A DNA stretch of 64,000 nt, taken from Actinomycetales bacterium SN12 (GTDB taxonomy: Bacteria > Actinomycetota > Actinomycetes > Actinomycetales > Microbacteriaceae). Positions 17,990-26,260 of this stretch are shown here, piece by piece. The stretch spans positions 124,001 to 188,000 of the forward strand of contig PJCV01000005.1 of the NCBI GenBank assembly GCA_002837415.1. Direction: 5' to 3'. How positions within the stretch are numbered: position 1 is the stretch's first letter; every line of letters starts with the position of its first letter. Below the pieces are notes generated by a model, which worked only from the letters and a program-made list of their open reading frames with translations, did no database searches and was not told the origin of the DNA. The translations under genes and the position numbers were made by a program.

Positions 17990-20900
17990 GTGCTCGAATC
18001 AACCACTTTCGACGAGCTTCGAATCGGCCTGGCCACCGCTGACGACATCCGCGGATGGTCCTTCGGTGAGGTCAAGAAGCCCGAGACGATCAACTACCGC
18101 ACGCTGAAGCCCGAGAAGGACGGCCTCTTCGGAGAGCAGATCTTCGGACCCTCCCGCGACTGGGAGTGCGCCTGCGGCAAGTACAAGCGTGTCCGCTTCA
18201 AGGGCATCGTGTGCGAGCGCTGCGGCGTGGAGGTCACCAAGAGCTCCGTCCGTCGTGAGCGCATGGGTCACATCGAGCTCGCCGCTCCCGTGACGCACAT
18301 CTGGTACTTCAAGGGTGTTCCGTCGCGTCTCGGCTACCTGCTCGACATGGCGCCGAAGGACCTCGAGAAGGTCATCTACTTCGCCGCCTACATGGTGATC
18401 TCGGTCGACGAGGATGCTCGCCACCGCGACCTCGCCACGCAGGAGAACAACATCCGGCTCGAGCTGAAGACGCTCGGCGACCGCCGCGACGCGAAGATCG
18501 CGGAGCGGATGGCGAAGCTGGAGGAGGAGCTCGCTGCCCTGGAGGCAGAGGGTGCCAAGGCCGACGCCAAGAAGAAGGTCAAGGACGCCGCCGAGAAGGA
18601 GATGACCCTCACCCGCAAGGGTGCCGACGAGGCCATCGCCAAGCTCGAGCGCGTGTGGGAGGACTTCCGCACGCTCGAGGTGGGCGCGCTGCGCCCCGAG
18701 GACGACGTGTTCCACGAGCTGCAGGACCGCTTCGGTCAGTACTTCGAGGCGCACATGGGTGCCGAGGCGATCAAGCGTCGCCTCGAGACCTTCGACCTTC
18801 AGGCCGAGTCCGAGAGCCTGCACCTGCAGATCTCGGAGGGCAAGGGCCAGCGCAAGATCCGTGCGATCAAGCGCCTGACCGTCGTCAGCTCGTTCCTGGA
18901 GACCGGCATGAGCCCGGCCGCGATGGTCCTCGACGTCGTCCCGGTGATCCCGCCGGAGCTGCGTCCGATGGTGCAGCTCGACGGTGGCCGCTTCGCGACC
19001 TCCGACCTGAACGACCTGTACCGCCGTGTGATCAACCGCAACAACCGTCTTCGTCGTCTGATCGACCTCGGCGCCCCCGAGATCATCGTCAACAACGAGA
19101 AGCGGATGCTGCAGGAGGCCGTCGACGCGCTCTTCGACAACGGCCGCCGCGGTCGTCCCGTCACCGGCACCGGCAACCGCGCCCTGAAGTCCCTCAGCGA
19201 CATGCTGAAGGGAAAGCAGGGTCGTTTCCGCCAGAACCTGCTCGGCAAGCGCGTGGACTACTCGGGCCGTTCGGTCATCGTCGTCGGCCCGCAGCTGAAG
19301 CTGCACCAGTGCGGTCTGCCCAAGCAGATGGCTCTGGAGCTCTTCAAGCCGTTCGTGATCAAGCGCTTGATCGACCTCGGTCACTCGCAGAACATCAAGG
19401 CCGCCAAGCGCGCCGTCGAGCGCACCCGTCCCGAGGTCTGGGACGTGCTCGAGGAGATCATCCGCGAGCGTCCGGTGCTGCTGAACCGTGCGCCCACGCT
19501 GCACCGTCTCGGCATCCAGGCGTTCGAGCCGCAGCTCGTCGAGGGCAAGGCCATCCAGCTGCACCCGCTCGTCTGCGCGGCGTTCAACGCCGACTTCGAC
19601 GGTGACCAGATGGCCGTGCACCTGCCGCTGTCGGTCGAGGCTCAGGCCGAGGCCCGCGTGCTGATGCTCGCCTCGAACAACATCCTCAAGCCGTCGGACG
19701 GCCGTCCGGTCACCCTGCCCTCGCAGGACATGATCATCGGTCTGCACCACCTGACCACGGTCAAGGAGGGCGCTGCCGGTGAGGGTCGTGCGTTCGGCTC
19801 GGTCTCCGAGGCGATCCTGGCCAAGGACGAGGGCACCCTCGACCTGCAGGCGAAGGTCCGCATCCGCATCCCGGGTCTGACCTTCCTCGAGGGCGAGGCC
19901 CCCGAGGGCTACGAGCGTCACGGTCTCGTCGACGCGTCGCTCGGTCAGGCGATCTTCAACGGCGCTCTGCCGAAGGGCTACCCCTTCGTGCGCGGCCAGG
20001 CCGACAAGGGCAAGCTGTCGCAGATCGTGAACAAGCTGGCCGAGGAGTACCCCAAGGTCGAGACGGCCGCCACGCTGGACCGCATCAAGGATGCCGGTTT
20101 CCACTGGGCGACCCGCTCGGGCGTCACCGTCGCGCTCAGCGACATCCTCACCCCGCCGAACAAGGCCGAGATCGTTGCCGGCTACGAGAAGCAGGCCGCG
20201 AAGGTCCAGTCGCAGTACGACAAGGGTCTGACCACGGATGTCGAGCGTCGTCAGGAGCTCATCAAGATCTGGACCGAGGCGACCGACGAGGTCCAGGCCG
20301 CGATGCGCGAGCACTTCCCCGAGGACAACACCATCAACCGCATGGTGACCTCCGGTGCTCGTGGTAACTGGCTGCAGATCCGCAACATCGCGGGTATGCG
20401 TGGTCTGGTGAACAACCCCAAGGGTGAGATCATCCCCCGTCCGATCATCTCCTCGTACCGCGAGGGTCTGTCGGTGGCGGAGTACTTCATCGCGACGCAC
20501 GGTACCCGTAAGGGTCTGGCCGACACCGCTCTGCGTACCGCCGACTCGGGTTACCTGACCCGTCGTCTGGTGGACGTGTCGCAGGACGTCATCATCCGCG
20601 AGCAGGACTGCGGCACGTCGAAGGGCCTCGAGCTCCCGATCGCCGCTCCGAACTCGCAGGGTGTGCTGACCCGCGACGCGAACGTCGAGAACTCGGTGTT
20701 CGCCCGCACCCTGGCATCCGATGTCGTCACCGAGGCGGGCGAGGTCGTCGCCTCCGCCGGCGACGACGTGGGTGACGTGCTGATCGACAAGCTCGTCGAG
20801 GCCGGCGTCGAGACCATCAAGGTCCGCTCGGTGCTGACGTGCGACTCGGCCGTCGGTGTCTGCGCGCAGTGCTACGGCCGTTCGCTCGCGACCGGAAAGA

Positions 20901-21865
20901 CCGTCGACATCGGCGAGGCCGTCGGCATCATCGCCGCGCAGTCGATCGGTGAGCCCGGTACCCAGCTGACGATGCGTACCTTCCACACGGGTGGTTCGGC
21001 CTCGGCCGACGACATCACCCAGGGTCTGCCGCGTGTGCAGGAGCTCTTCGAGGCGCGTACCCCGAAGGGTGCATCCCCGATCGCCGAGGCCGATGGCCGC
21101 ATCACGATCGAGGAGACCGAGAAGGCCAAGAAGGTCATCCTCATGCCCGACAACGGCGACGAAGAGGTGGTCTACCCGGTGCTGAAGCGTGCGACGCTTC
21201 TCGTCGAGGACGGCCAGCACGTCACCGTCGGTCAGCCCCTGCAGGTCGGCACGCTCGACCCCAAGGAGGTCATGCGCGTCATGGGTGCCCGCGAGGTGCA
21301 GAAGTACCTCGTCGGCGGCGTGCAGGGTGTGTACCGCTCGCAGGGTGTGCCGATCCACGACAAGCACATCGAGGTCATCGTCCGCCAGATGCTGCGGAAG
21401 GTCACCGTGGTCGACCACGCTGACACGACGCTGCTTCCGGGTGAGATGGTCGACTCGAAGCGCTACCAGCAGATCAACCGCGAGGCCGTGGCAGAGGGCA
21501 AGCGCCCCGCGTCGGGTCGCCCGGAGCTGATGGGTATCACGAAGGCGTCGCTCGCGACCGAGTCGTGGCTGTCGGCGGCATCCTTCCAGGAGACGACTCG
21601 CGTGCTCACGCAGGCCGCCATGGAGGGCAAGCGCGACCCGCTGATCGGTCTCAAGGAGAACGTCATCATCGGAAAGCTCATCCCGGCCGGAACCGGTCTG
21701 TCGAAGTACCGCGACATCACGGTCGAGGCGACGGAAGAGGCCAAGAGCGAGCGCTACCCGAACCGGATCTTCGCATCCGACGGTGCGTACGCCGACGGCG
21801 ACTTCGGCTACGTCGACTTCGACGCGTTCTCGACGGACGACATCACGCCCGGCACCTACAACTGA
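17990..21865 (+). CDS. rpoC: DNA-directed RNA polymerase subunit beta-prime
   Basis: A 1,291-residue beta-prime subunit. It starts at GTG 17990 with GGAGA 5 nt upstream; an upstream in-frame extension to 17918 is not family-like. The zinc-binding CACGKYK and CERCGVEV sit near residues 60-80. The Mg-binding catalytic motif NADFDGD is at 533-539 (Asp535, 537, 539). A second zinc site ([13 protein letters not shown]) is near residue 955. Residues about 140-230 contain the charged helical insertion usual in actinobacteria. A strong terminator follows. It is in an operon with rpoB, separated by 81 nt. Confidence 0.99.
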   Translation: MLESTTFDELRIGLATADDIRGWSFGEVKKPETINYRTLKPEKDGLFGEQIFGPSRDWECACGKYKRVRFKGIVCERCGVEVTKSSVRRERMGHIELAAPVTHIWYFKGVPSRLGYLLDMAPKDLEKVIYFAAYMVISVDEDARHRDLATQENNIRLELKTLGDRRDAKIAERMAKLEEELAALEAEGAKADAKKKVKDAAEKEMTLTRKGADEAIAKLERVWEDFRTLEVGALRPEDDVFHELQDRFGQYFEAHMGAEAIKRRLETFDLQAESESLHLQISEGKGQRKIRAIKRLTVVSSFLETGMSPAAMVLDVVPVIPPELRPMVQLDGGRFATSDLNDLYRRVINRNNRLRRLIDLGAPEIIVNNEKRMLQEAVDALFDNGRRGRPVTGTGNRALKSLSDMLKGKQGRFRQNLLGKRVDYSGRSVIVVGPQLKLHQCGLPKQMALELFKPFVIKRLIDLGHSQNIKAAKRAVERTRPEVWDVLEEIIRERPVLLNRAPTLHRLGIQAFEPQLVEGKAIQLHPLVCAAFNADFDGDQMAVHLPLSVEAQAEARVLMLASNNILKPSDGRPVTLPSQDMIIGLHHLTTVKEGAAGEGRAFGSVSEAILAKDEGTLDLQAKVRIRIPGLTFLEGEAPEGYERHGLVDASLGQAIFNGALPKGYPFVRGQADKGKLSQIVNKLAEEYPKVETAATLDRIKDAGFHWATRSGVTVALSDILTPPNKAEIVAGYEKQAAKVQSQYDKGLTTDVERRQELIKIWTEATDEVQAAMREHFPEDNTINRMVTSGARGNWLQIRNIAGMRGLVNNPKGEIIPRPIISSYREGLSVAEYFIATHGTRKGLADTALRTADSGYLTRRLVDVSQDVIIREQDCGTSKGLELPIAAPNSQGVLTRDANVENSVFARTLASDVVTEAGEVVASAGDDVGDVLIDKLVEAGVETIKVRSVLTCDSAVGVCAQCYGRSLATGKTVDIGEAVGIIAAQSIGEPGTQLTMRTFHTGGSASADDITQGLPRVQELFEARTPKGASPIAEADGRITIEETEKAKKVILMPDNGDEEVVYPVLKRATLLVEDGQHVTVGQPLQVGTLDPKEVMRVMGAREVQKYLVGGVQGVYRSQGVPIHDKHIEVIVRQMLRKVTVVDHADTTLLPGEMVDSKRYQQINREAVAEGKRPASGRPELMGITKASLATESWLSAASFQETTRVLTQAAMEGKRDPLIGLKENVIIGKLIPAGTGLSKYRDITVEATEEAKSERYPNRIFASDGAYADGDFGYVDFDAFSTDDITPGTYN

Positions 21866-21883
21866 TAGGTCCTGAGTGATTCG

Positions 21884-21920
21884 AAGGCCCCGGCCCCTCT
21901 TCGGAGGGCCGGGGCCTTTC
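21884..21920 (+). terminator. Intrinsic terminator of rpoB-rpoC
   Basis: A perfect 13-bp GC-rich stem (AAGGCCCCGGCCC pairing with GGGCCGGGGCCTT) with a 9-nt loop, ending in TTTC, lies 19 nt after the rpoC stop. Confidence 0.92.
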
Positions 21921-21951
21921 CCGTGTCCGGCGACCTGGGGTGGGGCGCGGG

Positions 21952-22539
21952 TCAGGGCCAGAGCGCCTTGACGATGCTCGACGTGTACCCCGTCGGCGCG
22001 AGGTTCGAGTAGCGAGTGTCGATCAGCAGACCGTCGCGCCAGAAGAGCGTGCGACCGTCGGTGACGGGGTACAGCTCGTTCTGCCAGCTCTTCTCGCAGC
22101 GGGTGCCCCCGTCGGGCGTGTAGCAGGTGAAGCCCTCGCTGTCGGCGAGACCGTTGAGCATGTCGAGCGCCGGCCCGCGATCCATCCGCGAGATGGTCGT
22201 CGTGAGTCCGGTGGTGTCGGCGGAGGGGTGGCCCCAGTTGCAGACGAGGGAGTCGCCGAGCAGCCCACTGTCGCCGAAGGCGGGATCGTTGAGCGGCACC
22301 CCGTCGAGCTGCGCCAGCACGTCGGCTGAGAGGATCTCGCGGCAGTTGCCCGGCAGCGGCATAAGCGTCGGCGTCGGCGTCGGTGTCGGGGAAGCGGCGG
22401 CGGACGCCGAACCGGATGCCGAGGGCGCAGCGCTCTTCGACGGCTTCGCCGCATCGTCCGGCCCAGCGGAGGTGCAACCTGCCAGCAGGGTGACGGATGC
22501 CAGGATGAGCGCGACTGCCGCGCCGGCGCGGAGCTTCAT
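21952..22539 (-). CDS. Secreted lipoprotein of unknown function
   Basis: A 195-residue protein with a lipoprotein signal: hydrophobic core 7-19 and lipobox LLAGC with Cys22. A Ser/Ala/Pro/Thr-rich linker (about 30-62, ending in a PTPTPTP run) extends it from the membrane. The globular part (63-195) contains three further cysteines (NCREIL, LVCNWG, FTCYTP plus TRCEKSW), probably forming disulfides. I do not recognise a named domain; it resembles small actinobacterial lipoproteins with no assigned role. The start is supported by TACCCT 6 nt upstream of the ATG. It is convergent with rpoC, which ends at the shared terminator. Confidence 0.85.
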   Translation of the reverse strand: MKLRAGAAVALILASVTLLAGCTSAGPDDAAKPSKSAAPSASGSASAAASPTPTPTPTLMPLPGNCREILSADVLAQLDGVPLNDPAFGDSGLLGDSLVCNWGHPSADTTGLTTTISRMDRGPALDMLNGLADSEGFTCYTPDGGTRCEKSWQNELYPVTDGRTLFWRDGLLIDTRYSNLAPTGYTSSIVKALWP

Positions 22540-22545
22540 GCTGTC

Positions 22546-22551
22546 AGGGTA
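22546..22551 (-). promoter_or_regulatory. Putative -10 element of a leaderless promoter (lipoprotein gene)
   Basis: On the minus strand TACCCT precedes the ATG at 22539 by 6 nt; no Shine-Dalgarno sequence. Confidence 0.5.
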
Positions 22552-22633
22552 GGCCCGCCGTGCCTTCGGCGCGAGCGCCTCGCCGTCACCCCGTCTCGTG
22601 CGTCCGCCACTCCCGTTGACGAACCGCCCGCGG

Positions 22634-22639
22634 TACCCT
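22634..22639 (+). promoter_or_regulatory. Putative -10 element of a leaderless promoter (PfkB kinase gene)
   Basis: TACCCT lies 6 nt before the ATG at 22646; no Shine-Dalgarno sequence. Confidence 0.5.
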
Positions 22640-22645
22640 CACAGC

Positions 22646-23551
22646 ATGACTGCTGTGGTGATCGGGGATGCCCTGATCGATGAGATCCGTGGTGCCTCCG
22701 GCGTGCGCGAACTGGTGGGCGGAGCCGCGTTGAATGTCGCCGTCGGCCTGCGTCGGCTGGGGGCCGAGACCACGCTCATCGCGATGGTCGGCGACGACGA
22801 GGCGGGCGAGCACATCCGCGAGTACTTGCGCGACCACGACGTGCGCTTGATCGAGAGTCCCGCTCCGCTCGGGTCGTCGCGGGCGGTCGTGACGCGGTCG
22901 CTCGCCGGCGAGCCGCAGTACGCCTTCAATGCTGCGGCTCGCGGCCGAAGCATCCGGTACGGCGACGAGGCGCGCGAGGCGATCTCGACCGCTGATGTCG
23001 TCGCGATCAGCTGCTTCCCGTTCGACCGGAGCGATGAGGTGGATGCGCTGGTCGACGCGCTGCGGGATGCCCGCATAGCCCTCGACCCGAATCCCCGCAG
23101 CGGCATGATGAGCGACGCCGCGGAGTTCGTTCGCGGGTTCGAGCGCCTCGCCGCCAGGGCGGAGCTGGTGAAGGTCGGCGCCGACGATGCGACCCTGCTG
23201 TACGACGGCGATCTCGACGCGCTGCGCGACCGCCTCCGCCGGCTCGGAGCCGGCGCTGTTCTCGCCACCGCGGGCGCCGACGGCGCGGTCCTCGAGACCG
23301 ACGCCGGTGTCTTCCGCGCCCCGATCGCGACGCTTCCCGGGCCGGTGACCGACACGGTCGGCGCCGGAGATGCGACCCTGGCATCTGTCGCCGCCGCCCT
23401 GTCGCACGGCGAGCCGAAGATGGATGCCGAGTGGCAGCAGCTGCTCGATGACGCGATGCTCATCGCCGCGGCGACCTGCCGTGCGGAGGGTGGTCTGCTG
23501 CGCACGCCGGAGTCGCTGCAGGAGGCGGAGCGGGGCGTCTTCGGCAGCTGA
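22646..23551 (+). CDS. PfkB-family carbohydrate kinase
   Basis: A 301-residue ribokinase-fold kinase. It has the N-terminal IGDALIDEI strand, the family GGAALNVAVGLRRLG substrate-site block (about residues 27-41), and the C-terminal signature DTVGAGDATLASVAAAL (near 235), in which the Asp of GAGD is the catalytic base. It phosphorylates a sugar or nucleoside with ATP; fructokinase or ribokinase activity is typical, but specificity cannot be set from sequence. It appears monocistronic and leaderless. The tRNA-Tyr gene follows 86 nt later. Confidence 0.9.
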   Translation: MTAVVIGDALIDEIRGASGVRELVGGAALNVAVGLRRLGAETTLIAMVGDDEAGEHIREYLRDHDVRLIESPAPLGSSRAVVTRSLAGEPQYAFNAAARGRSIRYGDEAREAISTADVVAISCFPFDRSDEVDALVDALRDARIALDPNPRSGMMSDAAEFVRGFERLAARAELVKVGADDATLLYDGDLDALRDRLRRLGAGAVLATAGADGAVLETDAGVFRAPIATLPGPVTDTVGAGDATLASVAAALSHGEPKMDAEWQQLLDDAMLIAAATCRAEGGLLRTPESLQEAERGVFGS

Positions 23552-23637
23552 TCGCTCGATTTCTCACCGCCGCCGGTGACGGGTATGCTTGATCTTCGCG
23601 CCCCCGGTTGGCTGAGAAAGCCGGACGGGTGTGCATT

Positions 23638-23718
23638 GGCAAGTTGCCCGAGCGGCCAAAGGGAGCTGACTGTAAATCAGCCGCGTAAGCTTCGGGGGTT
23701 CGAATCCCTCACTTGCCA
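23638..23718 (+). tRNA. tRNA-Tyr (anticodon GTA)
   Basis: A class II tRNA with a long variable arm. The acceptor stem GGCAAGT pairs with ACTTGCC and the discriminator is A (23718). The anticodon loop has GTA at 23672-23674, and the T-arm is GGGTTCGAATCCC. No CCA is encoded. Confidence 0.96.
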
Positions 23719-23726
23719 CATTCTGA

Positions 23727-23757
23727 ACGAAGGCCCTCGCATTGCGGGGGCCTTCGT
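23727..23757 (+). terminator. Terminator after tRNA-Tyr
   Basis: A hairpin of about 14 bp (ACGAAGGCCCTCGC against GCGGGGGCCTTCGT, one G-T pair) with a 3-nt loop lies 8 nt after the tRNA. Confidence 0.8.
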
Positions 23758-23884
23758 CGTTCTCGCCTCTGCGCGCCGTGCGCAGGTCCCGAATCGTCGC
23801 CTCGCGTCGCGTGAGCCGACCATATAGGCCCACTCGACCGCGGCCCACGACGCGATGCGACGATAACGGGCCGCGTCACCACCC

Positions 23885-24202
23885 TCAGCCCGCGTTGCGC
23901 ACCAGGATGCGCCAGCGCTCGGGCCCCTCGTCGAGGTAGCGCGTGTGGAAGGTGTCGCCGTGCTTGCCGCGCAGCTGGGTGAGCAGCGGCACGGGGTCGT
24001 GCGTCGCGGAGATCACCAGGGCGCTGCCGGGACGGAGCGACTCGATCGCACCGAAGATCGCCGCGTGGCGCACCGCGTGCGAGATGGCCTGCGCGTCGAG
24101 CTCGGGCAGCTCCTCATCGTGGCCGCCGCAGGCGCAGCCCGTGCTGCCGGGCATCTGGGTGGTGGCTTCGGAACGTGACCGGTGGATCTCGATGCTTCCC
24201 AT
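23885..24202 (-). CDS. DUF2249-domain protein
   Basis: A 105-residue cytoplasmic protein made of an N-terminal Cys/Gly-rich segment (GCACGGHDEELPELDA, a possible metal site) and a DUF2249 domain (HAAIFGAIESLRPGSALVIS, then HDPVPLLTQL and a final RWRILVRN). DUF2249 is related to TusA-like and hemerythrin-linked proteins and often occurs near nitric oxide or nitrite metabolism genes. Here it is divergent from the nitrite reductase operon, with only 58 bp between the two start codons, so one operator could control both. The ATG at 24202 has GGAGA upstream. Confidence 0.85.
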   Translation of the reverse strand: MGSIEIHRSRSEATTQMPGSTGCACGGHDEELPELDAQAISHAVRHAAIFGAIESLRPGSALVISATHDPVPLLTQLRGKHGDTFHTRYLDEGPERWRILVRNAG

Positions 24203-24237
24203 GATTTTCTCCGTCTCCGCGAGGTGGGGGTGTGCGA

Positions 24238-24276
24238 TCGATTTTATTACACTGGATACCGTGGAAAATATCGAGT
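24238..24276. promoter_or_regulatory. Divergent control region of the nitrite reductase module
   Basis: This is AT-rich against a GC-rich background. TACACT (24248-24253) is 7 nt before the GTG at 24261, so the regulator mRNA is probably leaderless. A near-palindrome CACTGG-AT-ACCGTG (24250-24263) overlaps the start codon and is a candidate operator for autoregulation. Confidence 0.4.
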
Positions 24277-24920
24277 CAGCCGGAGAAAAGCCCGTTCGCC
24301 GTGGCGCCGACGGCAGCCGGTACTCCTCGACGCGCGAGCGGATCCTTCGCGAGGTGGAGTCGCGCGTCTCCGCATCCACGTCCGAGATCGTCGGCGCCAC
24401 CCGCCTGCACGAGAACACGGTGCGCGAGCACCTCGAGCGCCTGCGCCTGGACGGCCGCCTGCGGCGGGTTCGCGCCGAGGTACAGGGCCGGGGTCGCCCC
24501 GGCTGGCGGTGGCAGGCTCCGCCCGCAGACACCGTGAACCCCTACGCCGGGCTCGCTCTCGCCCTCGCCGACACCCTCACTCGAGTTGCGGCCGATCCCG
24601 TCGGACAGGCCCGCGCCTCTGGTGAGCAGTGGGGCGCGGAGATCGCTGCCCAGCATCCGGATGCCGCAGCCGACCCTCGCACGATGGTCGTCGACCTCAT
24701 GCGCGAGCAGGGCTTCGCGCCGGCGGACGACGGCGCCGAGATCCGGCTGCACCGCTGCCCGCTGCTGTCGGCGGCGGCCCGCCGCGCCGATGTCGTCTGC
24801 GCCGTGCACGAGGGGATGATCGCCGGCATCCTGCGCTCCCGCGATGCGGCGGCGGATGCCACGCTGCTGCCCTTCCAGGCCGACGGCGCCTGCGCTCTGC
24901 ACCTGCGGACCGCATCGTGA
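24261..24920 (+). CDS. COG2345-type (SufR/ArsR-like) transcriptional regulator, probable Fe-S sensor
   Basis: A 219-residue regulator. The N-terminal winged helix (residues 20-75) has STRERILREVESRV, then TRLHENTVREHLERLRLDGRLRRV as recognition helix and wing. The C-terminal half has the COG2345 pattern of an HxC-P motif (H164, C166), a VVCxVH motif (C180, H183) and a third cysteine C211. In the SufR branch such cysteines hold an Fe-S cluster. Placed at the head of a nitrite reductase operon, it may sense NO or redox state. It starts at GTG 24261. The stop overlaps the next gene by 4 nt (GTGA). The family is reasonably firm; the Fe-S and NO roles are inferred. Confidence 0.8.
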   Translation: MENIESAGEKPVRRGADGSRYSSTRERILREVESRVSASTSEIVGATRLHENTVREHLERLRLDGRLRRVRAEVQGRGRPGWRWQAPPADTVNPYAGLALALADTLTRVAADPVGQARASGEQWGAEIAAQHPDAAADPRTMVVDLMREQGFAPADDGAEIRLHRCPLLSAAARRADVVCAVHEGMIAGILRSRDAAADATLLPFQADGACALHLRTAS

Positions 24921-26260
24921 CCGGCGCACCCCGCCCGGCCGCCCCCGGCGAGAAACCACTTCCTGCGCGAGAAACCACCCCGCGCGTGGTTTCTCACGAC
25001 GAAAGTGGTTTCTCGCGGGGCTCAGGGCGCGCCAGCCGCCGCCCCGGCCTGCGCCTGGTGTGGATGCTGCCCGCCGGCCTCGCCCTGCTCGCCGGACTCG
25101 ACGCGGGCCTGCTGCTGCTGGGACTGCCCGCTCCGGTGACCGCCGAGCGGCTGCCCGCCGTGCACGGGATGCTGCTCGTGCTCGGATTCGTGGGCACGCT
25201 GATCAGCCTGGAACGCGCCACGGCCCTCGCTCGCCCACTCGGCTACGTCGCGCCGGCCCTGCTCGGCATCGGCGGCATTCTGCTCGTCGTCCCGGCCGTG
25301 CCGCTGGTCATCGCGAAGATCGTGCTCGCCGCGGGCGCGGCATCCTTCCTCGTCCTCTACGTCCCGCTGTGGCGGCGGCAGTACGACCACGCTCTGCTCA
25401 CCCAGCTGCTCGCTGCCGGCCTGGCGCTCGCCGGTGCACTCATCTGGATCGGGCAGGACACGATGACCCGCGTGATCCCGTGGCTCATCGGGTTCCTCGT
25501 GCTGACCATCGCCGCCGAGCGGGTGGAGCTGGCGCGCATCACGATGGGGCCGCGGGCGGGCATCCGGCTTCTCCTGCGCGGCTGGGCGGTGACCGCGGCG
25601 CTCGTCGTCGGACTCGTGTTCCCCGATGTCGGGGCCATCGCACTCGGTCTCGTGCTGCTCTCGCTGACCGGCTGGTTGGTCGCGCATGATGTCGCCCGCC
25701 GCACCATCCGCGCGACGGGCGTGACGCGGTACATGGCGGCGTGCATCCTCGCCGGGTACGTCTGGCTCGCCGTCGCGGGACTCGTGCTGCTGCTCGGGAT
25801 GCCCGAGGCGCAACCCGCCTACGACGCGGTGATCCACGCGATCTTCCTCGGCTACACGTTCTCGATGATCATGGCCCACGCGACGACGATCCTTCCCGCC
25901 GTGCTGCGCATCGCCCTGCCGTACCGCCGGGCGTTCTGGGCGCCGATCGGGCTGCTGCAGGTGGCGCTCGTCGTGCGCGTCTGGTTCGGGGACGGGCTCG
26001 GGATGCCGGTGGCCTGGCGCATCGGGGGAGTGCTGGGCGTCATCGCCCTGCTGCTCTTTGTGGTCACCGCGGTGGGCAGTGCGGTGCTCGGGCCGGCTCC
26101 GGTGGCCGGTCGCGCACAGCCCGCCGGGCCTCGGGCGGCGAACCCGGGCGCGCACCCCCGGGAGGAGAACTCCGGTATGGGCGGAGGGATGCTGCGCGTG
26201 GGCCCTCCCCGGCCCGCGAAGTCCTCCCCAGCGCGGGCGGACAAGGGAGACGCACCATGA
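24917..26260 (+). CDS. Polytopic membrane protein of the nitrite reductase operon (NnrS-like)
   Basis: A 447-residue protein with about 11-12 membrane helices from residue 47 onward. A His-containing block (AVIHAIFLGYTFSMIMAHATTILPAVL) recalls NnrS/heme-copper-type membrane proteins linked to NO metabolism; the match is by pattern only. It starts at GTG 24917, overlapping the regulator stop; the first 45 codons cover a nested palindromic repeat (24949-25015), so a later start (GTG 25058 or ATG 25064, just before the first helix) is also possible. The C-terminal tail is basic and proline-rich. The stop overlaps the nitrite reductase start (ATGA). It may supply electrons, handle heme, or protect against NO. 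Confidence 0.75.
   Translation: MTGAPRPAAPGEKPLPARETTPRVVSHDESGFSRGSGRASRRPGLRLVWMLPAGLALLAGLDAGLLLLGLPAPVTAERLPAVHGMLLVLGFVGTLISLERATALARPLGYVAPALLGIGGILLVVPAVPLVIAKIVLAAGAASFLVLYVPLWRRQYDHALLTQLLAAGLALAGALIWIGQDTMTRVIPWLIGFLVLTIAAERVELARITMGPRAGIRLLLRGWAVTAALVVGLVFPDVGAIALGLVLLSLTGWLVAHDVARRTIRATGVTRYMAACILAGYVWLAVAGLVLLLGMPEAQPAYDAVIHAIFLGYTFSMIMAHATTILPAVLRIALPYRRAFWAPIGLLQVALVVRVWFGDGLGMPVAWRIGGVLGVIALLLFVVTAVGSAVLGPAPVAGRAQPAGPRAANPGAHPREENSGMGGGMLRVGPPRPAKSSPARADKGDAP
24949..25015. repeat. Nested palindrome of four AAACCAC half-sites
   Basis: Two forward half-sites, CGAGAAACCACTT (24949-24961) and CGAGAAACCACC (24968-24979), are mirrored by GTGGTTTCTC (24986-24995) and AAGTGGTTTCTCG (25003-25015). 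The outer pair is a perfect 13-bp inverted repeat, the inner pair 10 bp. It lies in the N-terminal coding region of the membrane protein gene. Confidence 0.8.

Noticed and set aside
17999..22477. A 1,492-codon open frame antisense to rpoC and into the lipoprotein region
   Set aside because: Same antisense artefact; it crosses the rpoC terminator and has no ribosome site or domain.
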